From an uncultured Lachnospiraceae bacterium (GTDB lineage: Bacteria; Bacillota; Clostridia; Lachnospirales; Lachnospiraceae): a stretch of 61,070 bases of DNA. Where the stretch lies: the NCBI GenBank assembly GCA_948470755.1, contig CAOKPU010000009.1, forward strand, positions 1 through 61,070, in the 5' to 3' direction. Below the pieces are notes generated by a model, which saw nothing but the letters and a program-made list of their open reading frames with translations, was not told the DNA's origin and made no database searches. The stretch's first letter is position 1, and the number at the start of each line of letters is the position of its first letter. Shown one piece after another: positions 19,584 through 29,085 of the stretch. The translations under genes were made by a program, and so were the position numbers.

Positions 19584-19937
19584 TTATTCCAGTTGTTCTT
19601 TATACAGCCTAAGATACACTTCCCCTTCTTCCATCCGGATCTGCGCCTTGTCGATCATCATTCCCACCAACAGAAGCTGACTTGTCTCCCCCGGCTCTCC
19701 GGAACCTGCAAGCTCCCAATAAACGTCTTCCATCCCGTCGTTTTTTGGACAATTCAGATATTCTTCCATTTGCTTTAATTTGTGGGCATAATCCGGATGA
19801 TAATTCGCCTGAAATGTTATCGTCACATCTTTACCCTTTTTTTCTATCCCCGATTGGATCTTATCCGCACCCAAGGCGAAAAAAAACAAAGTAAGTTCCT
19901 CCACAATCTTCGCCGTTTTCTTCTCCTCGTGAATCAT
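19584..19937 (-). CDS. Small conserved protein of unknown function
   Basis: Not recognised. 117 residues, soluble, acidic, without signal peptide or membrane segment; predicted alternation of helix and strand (VTITFQANYHPDY region). The start ATG overlaps the stop of the DUF1576 gene by 4 bases, which indicates co-translation and supports it as a real gene. Confidence 0.75.
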   Translation of the reverse strand: MIHEEKKTAKIVEELTLFFFALGADKIQSGIEKKGKDVTITFQANYHPDYAHKLKQMEEYLNCPKNDGMEDVYWELAGSGEPGETSQLLLVGMMIDKAQIRMEEGEVYLRLYKEQLE

Positions 19938-21235
19938 TCCCTCTCCCTCTTCCTCTCCTTAAAATGTTTCATAAAACTCTCGGTCACCGGAACCATTATG
20001 ATCGCGACCCAGCCGGCGCTGAACCCATTATTGTATAAATTCAGCCCGCCATACATCTGTCCTGTACACATAACCACCGCCGCATGTAAAAATCCTGCAA
20101 TCATACCAGCCGCTACCCCGAACTGGCCCGCCACCGGCGCAAGGCCTGCCGAAAAAACCGCCGCCAACTGAATGCCGGGGGTATCCGGGGAAAACACGGT
20201 AAAAAAAGTGGATATGTACACTCCTGCAAGCACCGGGAGATAATTTTTGATATGTACCCCAAAAGCGGCAAAACCAAACACCGCCAGAATGGCCCCTGCC
20301 ACGGGTCCCGAGAAATCCCCTCCTACCAACAGGATATAAGCTTCACAGACTATGCCGACCAATCCCATATTCATCAATGAAGCCCCTGCGCCGTCCATCA
20401 GGACAAAGTCCGCTACCGCCCGGCCCGGCCGGCTCATTATCTTTTTCAGCCCGCCAATTTCCCTTCCGCTGACAAGAAAACCAAATACGACCGCCGTAAG
20501 AAAATACAGGAATAATCCGGCTCCAACCCATACATTCCGCCCTTCCTTCCATATCAGCACCGAATCGCTCTCCATCCCGAAAGCACGGAGAATGCATACT
20601 ATGACAAAAGCCAGTATACCGCCGGAAAACCCTACATTGAACAGATTATAACCCATATGCATAGATGCCGTATGCATGGACAACGGGGGCATGACGAAGC
20701 CAATAAAGATACCCGCCGCAACAGCAAGGAAAAAATTCACCGGCTGTCCAAAAGGAAACAAATATACCAGCTCGGTGAGAAGCGGCGCCAGGCACGTACC
20801 GAACAAGGCCGTATAGATATAACGGTTCAGCTTTGATTTATGCGCTTTTGCATAAAGAGCCGTTCCCAGAATAATCGGGATAATATTGACCGGGTTTTTC
20901 CCCCATAAGGCATATCCTGCATTAATAAAAAGGGCCGCCATTGTCGGCCCCGTAAAAGGTATCTTCTGCGTGATAATGAGTACAATGCTTATCCCCAGCA
21001 CAAGCGCCGCATTGCAAAACGCCGCCCCATACCCTGCCAATTCAAAATAATCCGTAATCAAAGCATCCCGCGATACGACAATCAGCCACATCCCCTCCGC
21101 CAGCCTGCCTAGACTTCCTCCGTCTGCAACCTCGGCGATAGCCCCCGCAACAGCAGCGGCAAACAACATCGCCGCTGAAAAGAGGCTAAATAGTTTTAGC
21201 TCCTTACCGGCAATACGATTCAGCCATTTTTCCAT
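19934..21235 (-). CDS. DUF1576 family polytopic membrane protein
   Basis: Integral membrane protein with about eleven to twelve helices, family DUF1576, found in Firmicutes, function unknown; architecture suggests a transporter. The ATG at 21235 has GGAGG seven bases upstream, better than the ATG at 21256; 433 residues. It is followed with 4-base overlap by the small unknown gene, and preceded by a V4R-domain gene 22 bases or less away. No substrate-binding motif is recognised. Confidence 0.85.
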   Translation of the reverse strand: MEKWLNRIAGKELKLFSLFSAAMLFAAAVAGAIAEVADGGSLGRLAEGMWLIVVSRDALITDYFELAGYGAAFCNAALVLGISIVLIITQKIPFTGPTMAALFINAGYALWGKNPVNIIPIILGTALYAKAHKSKLNRYIYTALFGTCLAPLLTELVYLFPFGQPVNFFLAVAAGIFIGFVMPPLSMHTASMHMGYNLFNVGFSGGILAFVIVCILRAFGMESDSVLIWKEGRNVWVGAGLFLYFLTAVVFGFLVSGREIGGLKKIMSRPGRAVADFVLMDGAGASLMNMGLVGIVCEAYILLVGGDFSGPVAGAILAVFGFAAFGVHIKNYLPVLAGVYISTFFTVFSPDTPGIQLAAVFSAGLAPVAGQFGVAAGMIAGFLHAAVVMCTGQMYGGLNLYNNGFSAGWVAIIMVPVTESFMKHFKERKRERE

Positions 21236-21256
21236 CCGCCATCCTCCATTTTCCAC

Positions 21257-21796
21257 TTATTCCTTTACCTTTGCATCAAAACGGCATACGGTATCCCCGG
21301 TCGCCCAACAGTCGATTTCCGTTACCACATATTCCTTTTTCGTATAAGCGTTTAAAATTCCCGCAATAAACCCTTCGTCATAATTGCATACCGTCTCCCC
21401 GGAAACCGGAAGGCCGGAACAATCCAAATCCTCGCTTACCGTCAGCACCGCATGACCTGTCTGCACATCGAATTTTTCCACCCGCAGCAAGCCGAAATTA
21501 TATTCCAGCAGTTTTTGCTGTATCTGCGCCAAAAAATCGTTCAGCATCAGATCGCCGTCCAGATTCCTTTTATAGAATTCCCTGCCGGCCATCTCGCCTG
21601 CCGTCCGGAATGCCTTTATCATACTCTCTTTTCCATACATCTGCGTCAACGTAGCACGCAAAGAATATTCAAACATACGGTATACCTCTACCGGCATCTG
21701 CTCCCCTAATTTTTTTCTTCCTTCCTTAACCTGAAAAATTGCATCCCATGACAAAGAAGCGACGTCTGTTTCCCCTTTTTTTACAATCTTCTCCAT
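21257..21796 (-). CDS. V4R (4-vinyl reductase) domain protein
   Basis: Soluble protein of 179 residues from the ATG at 21796 (GGAGG five bases upstream); the frame is open from 21838. The C-terminal half carries the V4R signature, with the conserved CWATGDTVCRFDA segment near the end and the GFIAGIL segment before it. V4R domains bind small molecules (hydrocarbons, tetrapyrroles) and often sense or deliver them. Here it is placed next to the ferredoxin-ASKHA gene, so a link to a corrinoid or other metabolic cofactor is possible but unproven. Confidence 0.85.
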   Translation of the reverse strand: MEKIVKKGETDVASLSWDAIFQVKEGRKKLGEQMPVEVYRMFEYSLRATLTQMYGKESMIKAFRTAGEMAGREFYKRNLDGDLMLNDFLAQIQQKLLEYNFGLLRVEKFDVQTGHAVLTVSEDLDCSGLPVSGETVCNYDEGFIAGILNAYTKKEYVVTEIDCWATGDTVCRFDAKVKE

Positions 21797-21880
21797 TTTC
21801 TCCTCCGTTATCATATCCGTTATATCTGTCCGGCCCATCCAAACATCTTAATGTCCCTACCATTTGCCGGCATTCTCTTT

Positions 21881-23461
21881 TCAGACTCCAAAGTCCATAT
21901 AATTTATATACATCTTGTCAAAAGACGGTTCCTCCGCTAACTGGAAAACCTCCGCCTTACGCGCAGCCGTCTCCAGCCCGCTCATAATCCCCTTCCCGGC
22001 TCCCGCATCTTCGTTATACAGTCCCTTCGCCAATAAACGCGCCCCTACAAGAGAAGTATTCCCTGCCGTTTCCATTTTTCCCATCCACTCAGCCGGGATC
22101 AGGCCAATTACCGATGCCGATCTTTTATCCAGATAAAAGCCAAATCCTCCCGCTATATAAACCTTTTCCACTTCTTCATAATCTTTTATCCCTAAATGTT
22201 CCATGAGAAAGTATATCCCTGCCCGGACCGCCGCCTTTGCCATCTGAATATCACGGACATCTTCCTTGGAGATCCGTACTTTCTTTCCGGTATTTTTACT
22301 CTCCACTTCTATTCCCGTTTCAAAATAGGGTTCTTTTAGCAGGCCCGTTTTATCAATCAGTCCTTTTTCCAGCAGATAAGCAATGGCAGATATCCGTTCC
22401 GCACCGGTGGCCCCGCCCTTTCCTTTGCCTTCAAAAGCCGGCCCCGCCGCCGCCGCCGTACAAACCAGCCGGCTTCCGTTCCCCATCACCATTTCCGCAT
22501 TCGTTCCTAAATCCAAAAAAAGCCATACATGGCCCGGCTGCCGCCCGCACAATCCACATGCATACAGGCCGGAAACAATGTCCCCTCCTATAAAAGCGGA
22601 TATTCCGGGAACCAGCACCGCCGTTGTTCCCAGGAAATCCGTCCTCACCGTTCCGATATTTACAGGCCGAAACGGGTTCCTTCCCAAAGACTCCACCGGA
22701 TATCCCATAAACAGATGCCCCATCGTCGTATTGGCGGAGATTACCACTTTTTCCAGTTCCCTCCGTTTTCCGGCTTCCAAGCCCTCCGCCATTTGACGGA
22801 CGCCTCCTTCCACAGCGTTCCTTACCAGCCGTCGGAGATCTTCAGCGTATCCTCCCGCACCAGCGCGGATTCTGGAAATCACATCCATCCCATAACTTCT
22901 TTGCGGATTCAGACAGGTATAAGTATCCAGGATACACCCCGTCCCCGCCTCTATCATCTGTATCGCTATCGTCGTCGTCCCTATATCCACAGCAGCCGCC
23001 AGCTTTCCGGCCTTCCCTCGCATCGGCATAGCTCTTCGCTGCTCTTTTCCCCATTTTTCGTCGTTTTCTTTGCCTGTTTCATCTTTTTCCGTTTTCCGTT
23101 TTTTTTCATCACGGAACGCTTCTCCCATGCCGCTCTCCACCACAACATCTATTTCCCGTTCCTTTTCAAAAGCAGTTTCTATCACGCTCTCTTTCATGGG
23201 ACGCACCGTACAGGCAAGGCGGTACCCTTCCCTTAATTCATCCGGCGGAATCATCACCCTGTCCGTCTGACCGGGCAACGGGGCGTATCCGCAAAAACGC
23301 ACCCGGCATCTGCCGCATTTTCCCATACCGCCGCAAAGAGAAGGCAGCATAATCCCGCCTTCCCTTAATGTATGCAGCAGGGCATGTCCCATATCATGGA
23401 ACAATTCCTTCTCTATCCTGTTTTCCCTGTCTATGACTGTGATCTTAACCTTTCCGGACAA
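21881..23461 (-). CDS. 2Fe-2S ferredoxin-ASKHA ATPase (RACo-like, DUF4445)
   Basis: Fusion of an N-terminal plant-type [2Fe-2S] ferredoxin (Cys pattern LCGGMGKCGRC, then LAC about 30 residues on) with a C-terminal actin-like ASKHA ATPase (VDIGTTTIA, LDLGTNAEMV, VYIAGGFGFYL). Proteins of this design reductively activate corrinoid proteins with ATP; this member has no corrinoid protein beside it, so the partner is open. A charged linker of about 50 residues joins the halves. The ATG at 23479 lies within the DUF4250 3' end and has no site, whereas TTG at 23461 has AGGAGA eight bases upstream; I prefer the TTG (526 residues). Confidence 0.86.
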   Translation of the reverse strand: MSGKVKITVIDRENRIEKELFHDMGHALLHTLREGGIMLPSLCGGMGKCGRCRVRFCGYAPLPGQTDRVMIPPDELREGYRLACTVRPMKESVIETAFEKEREIDVVVESGMGEAFRDEKKRKTEKDETGKENDEKWGKEQRRAMPMRGKAGKLAAAVDIGTTTIAIQMIEAGTGCILDTYTCLNPQRSYGMDVISRIRAGAGGYAEDLRRLVRNAVEGGVRQMAEGLEAGKRRELEKVVISANTTMGHLFMGYPVESLGRNPFRPVNIGTVRTDFLGTTAVLVPGISAFIGGDIVSGLYACGLCGRQPGHVWLFLDLGTNAEMVMGNGSRLVCTAAAAGPAFEGKGKGGATGAERISAIAYLLEKGLIDKTGLLKEPYFETGIEVESKNTGKKVRISKEDVRDIQMAKAAVRAGIYFLMEHLGIKDYEEVEKVYIAGGFGFYLDKRSASVIGLIPAEWMGKMETAGNTSLVGARLLAKGLYNEDAGAGKGIMSGLETAARKAEVFQLAEEPSFDKMYINYMDFGV

Positions 23462-23627
23462 ACTGATTCTTCTCCTCATCGTAATGATAATCTATGGATG
23501 ACAGTTTTTCCAATACCATTTCCTTGCTGACATCTATATCCCCGCACATATCCTCAAGGCTTTGATAATAATCCCTTAATTTCAGATTTACATAACTTAA
23601 CAGCATCACAGGATCATTCGGAACCAT
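23445..23627 (-). CDS. DUF4250 family small protein
   Basis: 60-residue soluble protein (NDPVMLLSYVNLKLRDYY signature) of the clostridial family DUF4250, function unknown. A strong GGAGGAGG site precedes the ATG. Its 3' end carries the ribosome binding site of the ferredoxin-ASKHA gene, and the two overlap by about 17 bases (counting from the TTG), which suggests translational coupling. Confidence 0.9.
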   Translation of the reverse strand: MVPNDPVMLLSYVNLKLRDYYQSLEDMCGDIDVSKEMVLEKLSSIDYHYDEEKNQFVRKG

Positions 23628-23665
23628 GGCTTTCCCCTCCTCCTATTGCCGGATTGCTTTTTTTC

Positions 23666-23695
23666 AGTTTAATTCTTCACCTCTGTTTCTGTCAA
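23666..23695 (-). promoter_or_regulatory. Putative promoter of the DUF4250 run
   Basis: Minus-strand TTGACA (23690-23695) and TAAACT (23666-23671), 18-base spacing, 38 bases before the DUF4250 start. The -10 box is imperfect. Confidence 0.5.
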
Positions 23696-23771
23696 TCCTA
23701 TCCGATAAAATTTTACATAAAATGATATTTTCCTACAAAGCATTTATCCGGCATGGCATTCCAGGGAAGAT

Positions 23772-26369
23772 TTATACCATGCCCCCTTCCTTACATCCAG
23801 CAGTCAATTTCCCGTCTTTTAAAGAAATCACAATCACATCTTTCGCTTTTACTTTATCGGCAAGTATCAGTTTTGCCGATAAAGTCTCCACATGCTTTTG
23901 GATATACCGTTTCAAGGGCCTTGCGCCATAGACCGGGTCATAAGCGTTTTCAACAATAAATTTCTCCGCTTCCGGTGATATCTCAATGCAAAGCTCCCTG
24001 TCAGCCAGCCTTGTATTCAGATCATCCACGATCAAATGCACGATGCCCCCAATATCATCCTTGGTCAGCGGCTTAAAGAGAATCGTTTCATCCAGCCTGT
24101 TCAGGAATTCCGGCCGGAAATGCGCCCGGAGTTCTCCTAATACCATCTTTTCCGCCTCACTGCTGATACTGCCGTCTTCCCCGATTCCCTCCAGCAAATA
24201 TCCGGCTCCAATATTGGAAGTCATAATTAAGATCGTATTTTTAAAGTCCACAGTACGCCCCTGGGAATCCGTAATACGTCCGTCATCCAATACCTGCAGC
24301 AATACGTTAAATACATCGGGATGCGCTTTTTCAATTTCGTCAAAAAGTACGACGGAATATGGCTTCCTTCTGACGGCCTCCGTCAACTGTCCTCCTTCCT
24401 CATAACCTACGTATCCGGGAGGTGCCCCAATCAGGCGGGATACGGAATATTTCTCCATATATTCGCTCATGTCAATACGCACCATATTGTTTTCATCATC
24501 AAAAAGCGATGCGGCTAAGGCTTTGGCAAGCTCTGTCTTTCCTACGCCGGTAGGCCCCAGAAACAGGAAAGATCCAATCGGCTTTGCCGGGTCTTTAATC
24601 CCCGCTTTTGAGCGGATGATCGCTTCCGTTACCTTGATCACTCCTTCTTCCTGCCCAATGACGCGTTTATGCAATTCTTCATCCAGATGCAGCGTTTTAT
24701 TCCTTTCGCTCTCTGTCAGCTTCGCCACCGGAATACCCGTCCAACGGGAAATGATCTTTGCGATTTCCTCATCGCTGACGCTTTCGTGAACTAAGGATAA
24801 ATCCTCATTTTTTACTTTACTCTCTTCCAGTTCCAACTGCTTTTTTAAAGCAGGAAGTTTTCCATAACTTAACTCCGCCGCTTTCTCCAGGTTTCCTTCC
24901 CTCTGGGCAATCTGAATCTCGCCCCCTATCGCTTCGATCTGCTCCCGCAGCCCGGACAACTTATCCACCGTTGCCTTTTCATTATCCCATTGCGCCTTTC
25001 TGTTGTTAAATTCCTCTTTCCACTCCGCCAGCTCTTTCTGCAGCGTTTCCAGCCTTTCTTTGCTTAAACGGTCATCCTCTTTTTTCAGGGCCGCTTCTTC
25101 AATTTCCATCTGCATGATCCTGCGCTGCAGTTCATCCAGTTCCGTAGGCATGGAATCCAACTCTGTTTTTATCAGCGCGCAGGCCTCGTCTACGAGGTCG
25201 ATCGCTTTATCCGGCAAAAAACGATCCGAAATATAGCGGTGGGATAAGGCCGCCGCACTCACCAGTGCATTGTCCATGATTTTTACTCCATGGTACACTT
25301 CATACCGCTCTTTCAATCCTCTTAATATGGATATGGTATCTTCCACCGTAGGCTCCTCTACCATCACCGGCTGGAACCGACGTTCCAATGCCGCATCCTT
25401 TTCAATATATTGCCTGTATTCATCCAATGTCGTTGCACCGATACAATGCAGCTCCCCTCTGGCCAACATCGGTTTTAACATGTTGCCTGCATCCAGTGCG
25501 CCGTCCGTCTTGCCGGCCCCTACGATTGTATGCAGCTCGTCAATAAACAGGATAATCTGCCCATTGCTGTTTTTTACATCTTCCAATACCGCTTTTAAAC
25601 GTTCTTCAAATTCCCCCCTGTATTTTGCGCCGGCCACAAGCGCGCCCATATCCAAGGCAAAAATCTTCTTATCTTTCAGCCCCTGCGGCACATCCCCTCG
25701 CACGATGCGCTGCGCCAGCCCTTCTACTACCGCCGTTTTCCCTACGCCAGGTTCGCCGATGAGGACAGGGTTGTTTTTCGTCTTTCTGGAAAGAATACGG
25801 ATCACATTCCTTATCTCGCCATCTCTTCCGATTACCGGGTCCAGTTTCTGGTTTCTTGCCTTTTCCACCAGCTCCTGCCCATATTTTTCCAACGTATCAT
25901 AGGTTGCCTCCGGGTTATCGGAAGTAACCCTTTGATTGCCCCTGACCGTTGAAAGGGCCTGAAGGAACCTCTCCCTTGTAATGCCATATTCACGGAATAT
26001 TTCTTTTATTTCTTTGTTCGGATGCTTCAGCATGGCCAAGAATAAATGTTCCACGGACACGTATTCATCCCCTAATTGCTTCGCTTCATCTTCCGCCCCA
26101 ATCAGGGCCTGATTTAAATCCTTGCCTACATAGACTCTGCCGCCTTGTACTTTTACCCGTTTCTGCAATGCCGCTTCCGCCCGGTTCAAAAAATGTTCCT
26201 TTTGAATCTCCATCTTTTCAATCAGCTTTAAGATCAAACTATCATCAATTGTCAGAAGACTGTATAAAAGATGTTCCTGCTCTATTTCCTGATTCCCGTA
26301 TTCATAAGCCAGCTTTTCACACTGCTCTACGGCCTGCATTGATTTTTGTGTAAATTTCGATATATTCAT
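23772..26369 (-). CDS. clpB: ATP-dependent chaperone ClpB
   Basis: Hexameric disaggregase that works with DnaK to rescue aggregated proteins. From the ATG at 26369 (GGAGGAG upstream) it has 865 residues, the usual size; the frame open to 26513 is promoter and leader. Visible are two Clp_N repeats, AAA-1 with Walker [15 protein letters not shown], the coiled-coil middle domain (about 410-530, [17 protein letters not shown]), and AAA-2 with [11 protein letters not shown] and the D2 small domain. A promoter with an imperfect CIRCE element lies upstream and blaI is divergent. Confidence 0.97.
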   Translation of the reverse strand: MNISKFTQKSMQAVEQCEKLAYEYGNQEIEQEHLLYSLLTIDDSLILKLIEKMEIQKEHFLNRAEAALQKRVKVQGGRVYVGKDLNQALIGAEDEAKQLGDEYVSVEHLFLAMLKHPNKEIKEIFREYGITRERFLQALSTVRGNQRVTSDNPEATYDTLEKYGQELVEKARNQKLDPVIGRDGEIRNVIRILSRKTKNNPVLIGEPGVGKTAVVEGLAQRIVRGDVPQGLKDKKIFALDMGALVAGAKYRGEFEERLKAVLEDVKNSNGQIILFIDELHTIVGAGKTDGALDAGNMLKPMLARGELHCIGATTLDEYRQYIEKDAALERRFQPVMVEEPTVEDTISILRGLKERYEVYHGVKIMDNALVSAAALSHRYISDRFLPDKAIDLVDEACALIKTELDSMPTELDELQRRIMQMEIEEAALKKEDDRLSKERLETLQKELAEWKEEFNNRKAQWDNEKATVDKLSGLREQIEAIGGEIQIAQREGNLEKAAELSYGKLPALKKQLELEESKVKNEDLSLVHESVSDEEIAKIISRWTGIPVAKLTESERNKTLHLDEELHKRVIGQEEGVIKVTEAIIRSKAGIKDPAKPIGSFLFLGPTGVGKTELAKALAASLFDDENNMVRIDMSEYMEKYSVSRLIGAPPGYVGYEEGGQLTEAVRRKPYSVVLFDEIEKAHPDVFNVLLQVLDDGRITDSQGRTVDFKNTILIMTSNIGAGYLLEGIGEDGSISSEAEKMVLGELRAHFRPEFLNRLDETILFKPLTKDDIGGIVHLIVDDLNTRLADRELCIEISPEAEKFIVENAYDPVYGARPLKRYIQKHVETLSAKLILADKVKAKDVIVISLKDGKLTAGCKEGGMV

Positions 26370-26484
26370 AAGCGCTCCTCCCCACCGGTTTATGTAATCA
26401 GAAGCGTCGTTCCTTCTTTTTGTCGGCTCCTTTACAGTATACCCGGCTAAACTGTTACTTATTATTTTTTGTTGTTCTATACGA

Positions 26485-26513
26485 ACTATAACACTTATTG
26501 TTAGCAGAGTCAA
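26485..26513 (-). promoter_or_regulatory. clpB sigma-A promoter
   Basis: Minus-strand TTGACT (26508-26513) and TATAGT (26485-26490) with the ideal 17-base spacing; the start would be near 26478, giving a leader of about 108 bases. Confidence 0.75.
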
Positions 26514-26527
26514 GAGGTGAGTGCTAA
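26501..26527. promoter_or_regulatory. Imperfect CIRCE element at clpB
   Basis: On the minus strand TTAGCACTC, nine bases, then CTCTGCTAA. The HrcA operator consensus is TTAGCACTC-N9-GAGTGCTAA, so the left arm is perfect and the right arm keeps six of nine bases. It overlaps the -35 box, the position expected for HrcA repression. Confidence 0.6.
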
Positions 26528-26579
26528 AATTGTATGGAATTTTAAATTACAGCGTTCCATACCCAATCCGGAGAGATTA

Positions 26580-26608
26580 TTGACATTCCTAAATCCATAT
26601 TTTATACT
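26580..26608 (+). promoter_or_regulatory. blaI-blaR1 promoter
   Basis: TTGACA (26580-26585), 17 bases, TATACT (26603-26608): close to the sigma-A consensus. The leader would be only about 33 bases. Confidence 0.8.
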
Positions 26609-26612
26609 ATTT

Positions 26613-26632
26613 TTATTACAGATGTAAGACTT
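26613..26632. promoter_or_regulatory. BlaI/MecI-type operator
   Basis: TTACAGATGTAA at 26616-26627 has the TACA-NN-TGTA core of bla and mec operators, and the flanks (TAT before, GACTTA after) resemble the operators known from B. licheniformis and staphylococci. It lies just downstream of the -10 box, so BlaI bound there would block its own operon. Confidence 0.78.
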
Positions 26633-26647
26633 ATGGAGGGATCTATT

Positions 26648-27034
26648 GTGAAATCATTACCGCAAATTTCCGAAGCTGAATTTGAAGTTATGAAAATTGT
26701 ATGGAAACATGCGCCAATCAACACAAATGAGATTACGGACCGTTTAGTAAAGACTACGGCCTGGAGCCCTAAGACGATACAGACATTAATCAAACGCTTA
26801 GTTACCAAAGGGGCCCTTGCCTATGAAAAACAAAGCCGGGTCTTCGTCTACACCCCTTTAGTGGATGAAAAAGAATACATCGGACAAGAAAGCAGCTCTT
26901 TTCTCAACCGCTTCTATAATGGCCATATTGCCGCCATGCTGTCCGCTTATATAGATAATGACAAACTATCCGAAGACGAAATCCGCGAGCTGCGCGCTCT
27001 TCTTGCAAAGGATTCTGACAAAGGAGGACATTAA
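26648..27034 (+). CDS. blaI: BlaI/MecI/CopY family repressor
   Basis: Winged-helix repressor of 128 residues. GGAGGG lies seven bases before a GTG at 26648, which is preferred to the ATG at 26633 that sits inside the site itself. The N-terminal half (ISEAEFEVMKIVWKH, WSPKTIQTLIKRL) is the DNA-binding domain; the C-terminal part dimerises. In beta-lactam systems BlaR1 signals cleavage of BlaI and derepression. A BlaI-type operator overlaps the transcription start region. The next gene, blaR1, begins two bases after the stop. Confidence 0.93.
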   Translation: MKSLPQISEAEFEVMKIVWKHAPINTNEITDRLVKTTAWSPKTIQTLIKRLVTKGALAYEKQSRVFVYTPLVDEKEYIGQESSSFLNRFYNGHIAAMLSAYIDNDKLSEDEIRELRALLAKDSDKGGH

Positions 27035-27035
27035 T

Positions 27036-28850
27036 GTGGCAGATTTTATGATCCGGTTTTCCCTGTGCAATATTTTTATCAGCGTCATCATCGTGATATT
27101 CCTGGCTGCAAAATACCTGTTGAAAAACTATCTGACCAGCCGTATGCAGTACCGTCTGTGGTTCCTGCTGCTTGGCCTGTTGGCCGTTCCTTTTATACCG
27201 ACGGATCCTGTCCCATTTCCACAGGTTTTCTCATGGATTAAAACATGGAACAACAGCCCGGCCCTCCGCCCCGGGAACGTCATGGGAAAAACTCCCGGCC
27301 TTAACCCGGCGCATACCATAGGCTGGATGAATGACTTTAGCATATCAATCAGCAAAAAACCCCCTTCGGCAGTCGGCTTTATCTTATGCGCAATATGGAT
27401 GGCAGGCATTCTTGTCATGATTTTTCTTGTTTCCGGATCCATCTTACGTTTCCTTGCTTTCAAACAATCCGCACTGCCTTTGCAAAACCAGGCCATACTA
27501 AAACTTTACCAACAATGCTTGAAAGAATTAAAAATAAGGAAAAACATCCCCATTTACAGCATAGCTTTTTTTAAATCCCCTGTGATAGCAGGCCTTTTTT
27601 ATCCATGCATCTATTTGCCGATCCATTTAATTTCCGGCTATGGGGAAAAAGACATCCGTTATATGCTCCTGCATGAACTCCAGCACTATAAGCATAAGGA
27701 CGCGTTGGCCAATTATATTATGAATCTTGCAGGCATTGTATACTGGTTCAATCCATTTGTATGGTATGCTTTAAAAGAAATGAGAAACGACAGGGAAATT
27801 GCCTGCGATGCTTCCGTTTTGGAAATGCTTCAAAAAGAATCCTATCGGGACTATGGGGATACTTTGATAAACTTTGTCCAAAAGGTATCCCTTACCCCAT
27901 TTCCTTTCACTACAGGGATCAACGGCAGCATGGCGCAAATGAAAAAAAGGATTTTGAATATTGCCAATTACCGTCCGGCATCCTTGCAAAAAAAACTGCA
28001 TAGCATTTTTTCCTTTCTCATCATAGCCGTTTTGCTGCTTGGATCGGCCCCTCTCCTATCCATACAAGCGGCTGAACTCAGCCATTATCCCTTTGATGAG
28101 CAAGGCAAAGACATTACCTATCTTGACTTAGATGCTTCCTTTGGCACAAATAACGGCAGTTTTGTATTATACGATACAGCGGATGCTTCATGGAAGATTT
28201 ATAATAAAGAACAAGCCGCCACGCGTATCGCCCCGGCTTCCACCTACAAAATCTACAGCGCTTTGTTTGCCCTTGAATCCGGCGTCATCTCTCCCGGAAA
28301 GTCAAAACTTCCATGGAACGGACAGCAGTATATTTATGATGAATGGAATGCGGATCAAACTCTGGAATCCGCCATGCAGCATTCCGCCACCTGGTATTTC
28401 CAGGAGTTAGATCAAAGAACCGGCCTTTCCTCTATCAAAAATTATATCCGGGAGATAGAATATGGCAATCAGGTGGTTGAGGGAGACCTTTCTTCTTATT
28501 GGATTTGGTCCTCCTTAAAAATATCCCCTATTGAGCAAGTGGAACTGTTGGAAAAGTTCTACAACAACCAATTCGGTTTCTCTCCGGAAAACATTGCCGC
28601 CGTAAAAAATTCGATTTTCCTTTCTTCTTCCGACGAAGGCGCGCTCTATGGGAAAACAGGCACCGCAGCGGTCAACGGACGCAACACTTCCGGCTGGTTT
28701 ATCGGATACCTGGAAAAAGAAAACCACACTTACTTTTTTACGGCCAATATCCAAAACGATGATCTCGCCACCGGTAAGGCTGCTGCGGATCTCACCCTCT
28801 CCATCCTCTCCGGCTTACATCTATGGGAAACGGGCAGCCCCCTTCAATAA
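27036..28850 (+). CDS. blaR1: BlaR1-type beta-lactam sensor/signal transducer
   Basis: Membrane sensor of 604 residues, GTG start with GGAGG eight bases upstream. The N-terminal half has membrane helices and the M56 zinc metalloprotease domain with HELQH (His213, Glu214, His217) and the third ligand region RNDREIACD. After a further membrane helix (about 325-345), the extracellular penicillin-binding domain resembles class D beta-lactamases, with the acylation Ser402-Thr-Tyr-Lys405 and the YGKTGTAAV motif near the C-terminus. Beta-lactam acylation would activate the protease and relieve BlaI. All key residues are intact. No beta-lactamase or penicillin-binding protein gene follows. Confidence 0.93.
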   Translation: MADFMIRFSLCNIFISVIIVIFLAAKYLLKNYLTSRMQYRLWFLLLGLLAVPFIPTDPVPFPQVFSWIKTWNNSPALRPGNVMGKTPGLNPAHTIGWMNDFSISISKKPPSAVGFILCAIWMAGILVMIFLVSGSILRFLAFKQSALPLQNQAILKLYQQCLKELKIRKNIPIYSIAFFKSPVIAGLFYPCIYLPIHLISGYGEKDIRYMLLHELQHYKHKDALANYIMNLAGIVYWFNPFVWYALKEMRNDREIACDASVLEMLQKESYRDYGDTLINFVQKVSLTPFPFTTGINGSMAQMKKRILNIANYRPASLQKKLHSIFSFLIIAVLLLGSAPLLSIQAAELSHYPFDEQGKDITYLDLDASFGTNNGSFVLYDTADASWKIYNKEQAATRIAPASTYKIYSALFALESGVISPGKSKLPWNGQQYIYDEWNADQTLESAMQHSATWYFQELDQRTGLSSIKNYIREIEYGNQVVEGDLSSYWIWSSLKISPIEQVELLEKFYNNQFGFSPENIAAVKNSIFLSSSDEGALYGKTGTAAVNGRNTSGWFIGYLEKENHTYFFTANIQNDDLATGKAAADLTLSILSGLHLWETGSPLQ

Positions 28851-29030
28851 TAATGCCGGAAATGCTTTTCCCCAGTTTATTGTATAATTACCCAAACAGC
28901 TCTAAAATGAGTATATATACAAGATATGAAAGCAGGGCAAAAGTTAGGTGCAATTATGAATTTCAAAAAGGCAAAAGCCGTAACCATAATAGGCCATAAT
29001 AGGCCAATATTGGGAGCCTATGATACAATA

Positions 29031-29060
29031 AAAAGCCGGGATAATTTCATCCCGGCTTTT
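29031..29060. terminator. Bidirectional terminator between blaR1 and chemoreceptor
   Basis: AAAAGCCGGGAT (29031-29042) pairs perfectly with ATCCCGGCTTTT (29049-29060), six-base loop. A- and T-runs on both sides serve the convergent genes in both directions. A 10-base direct repeat (CATAATAGGC twice) lies just before it. Confidence 0.85.
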
Positions 29061-29085
29061 CATGATCAATATTATATCTCACATT

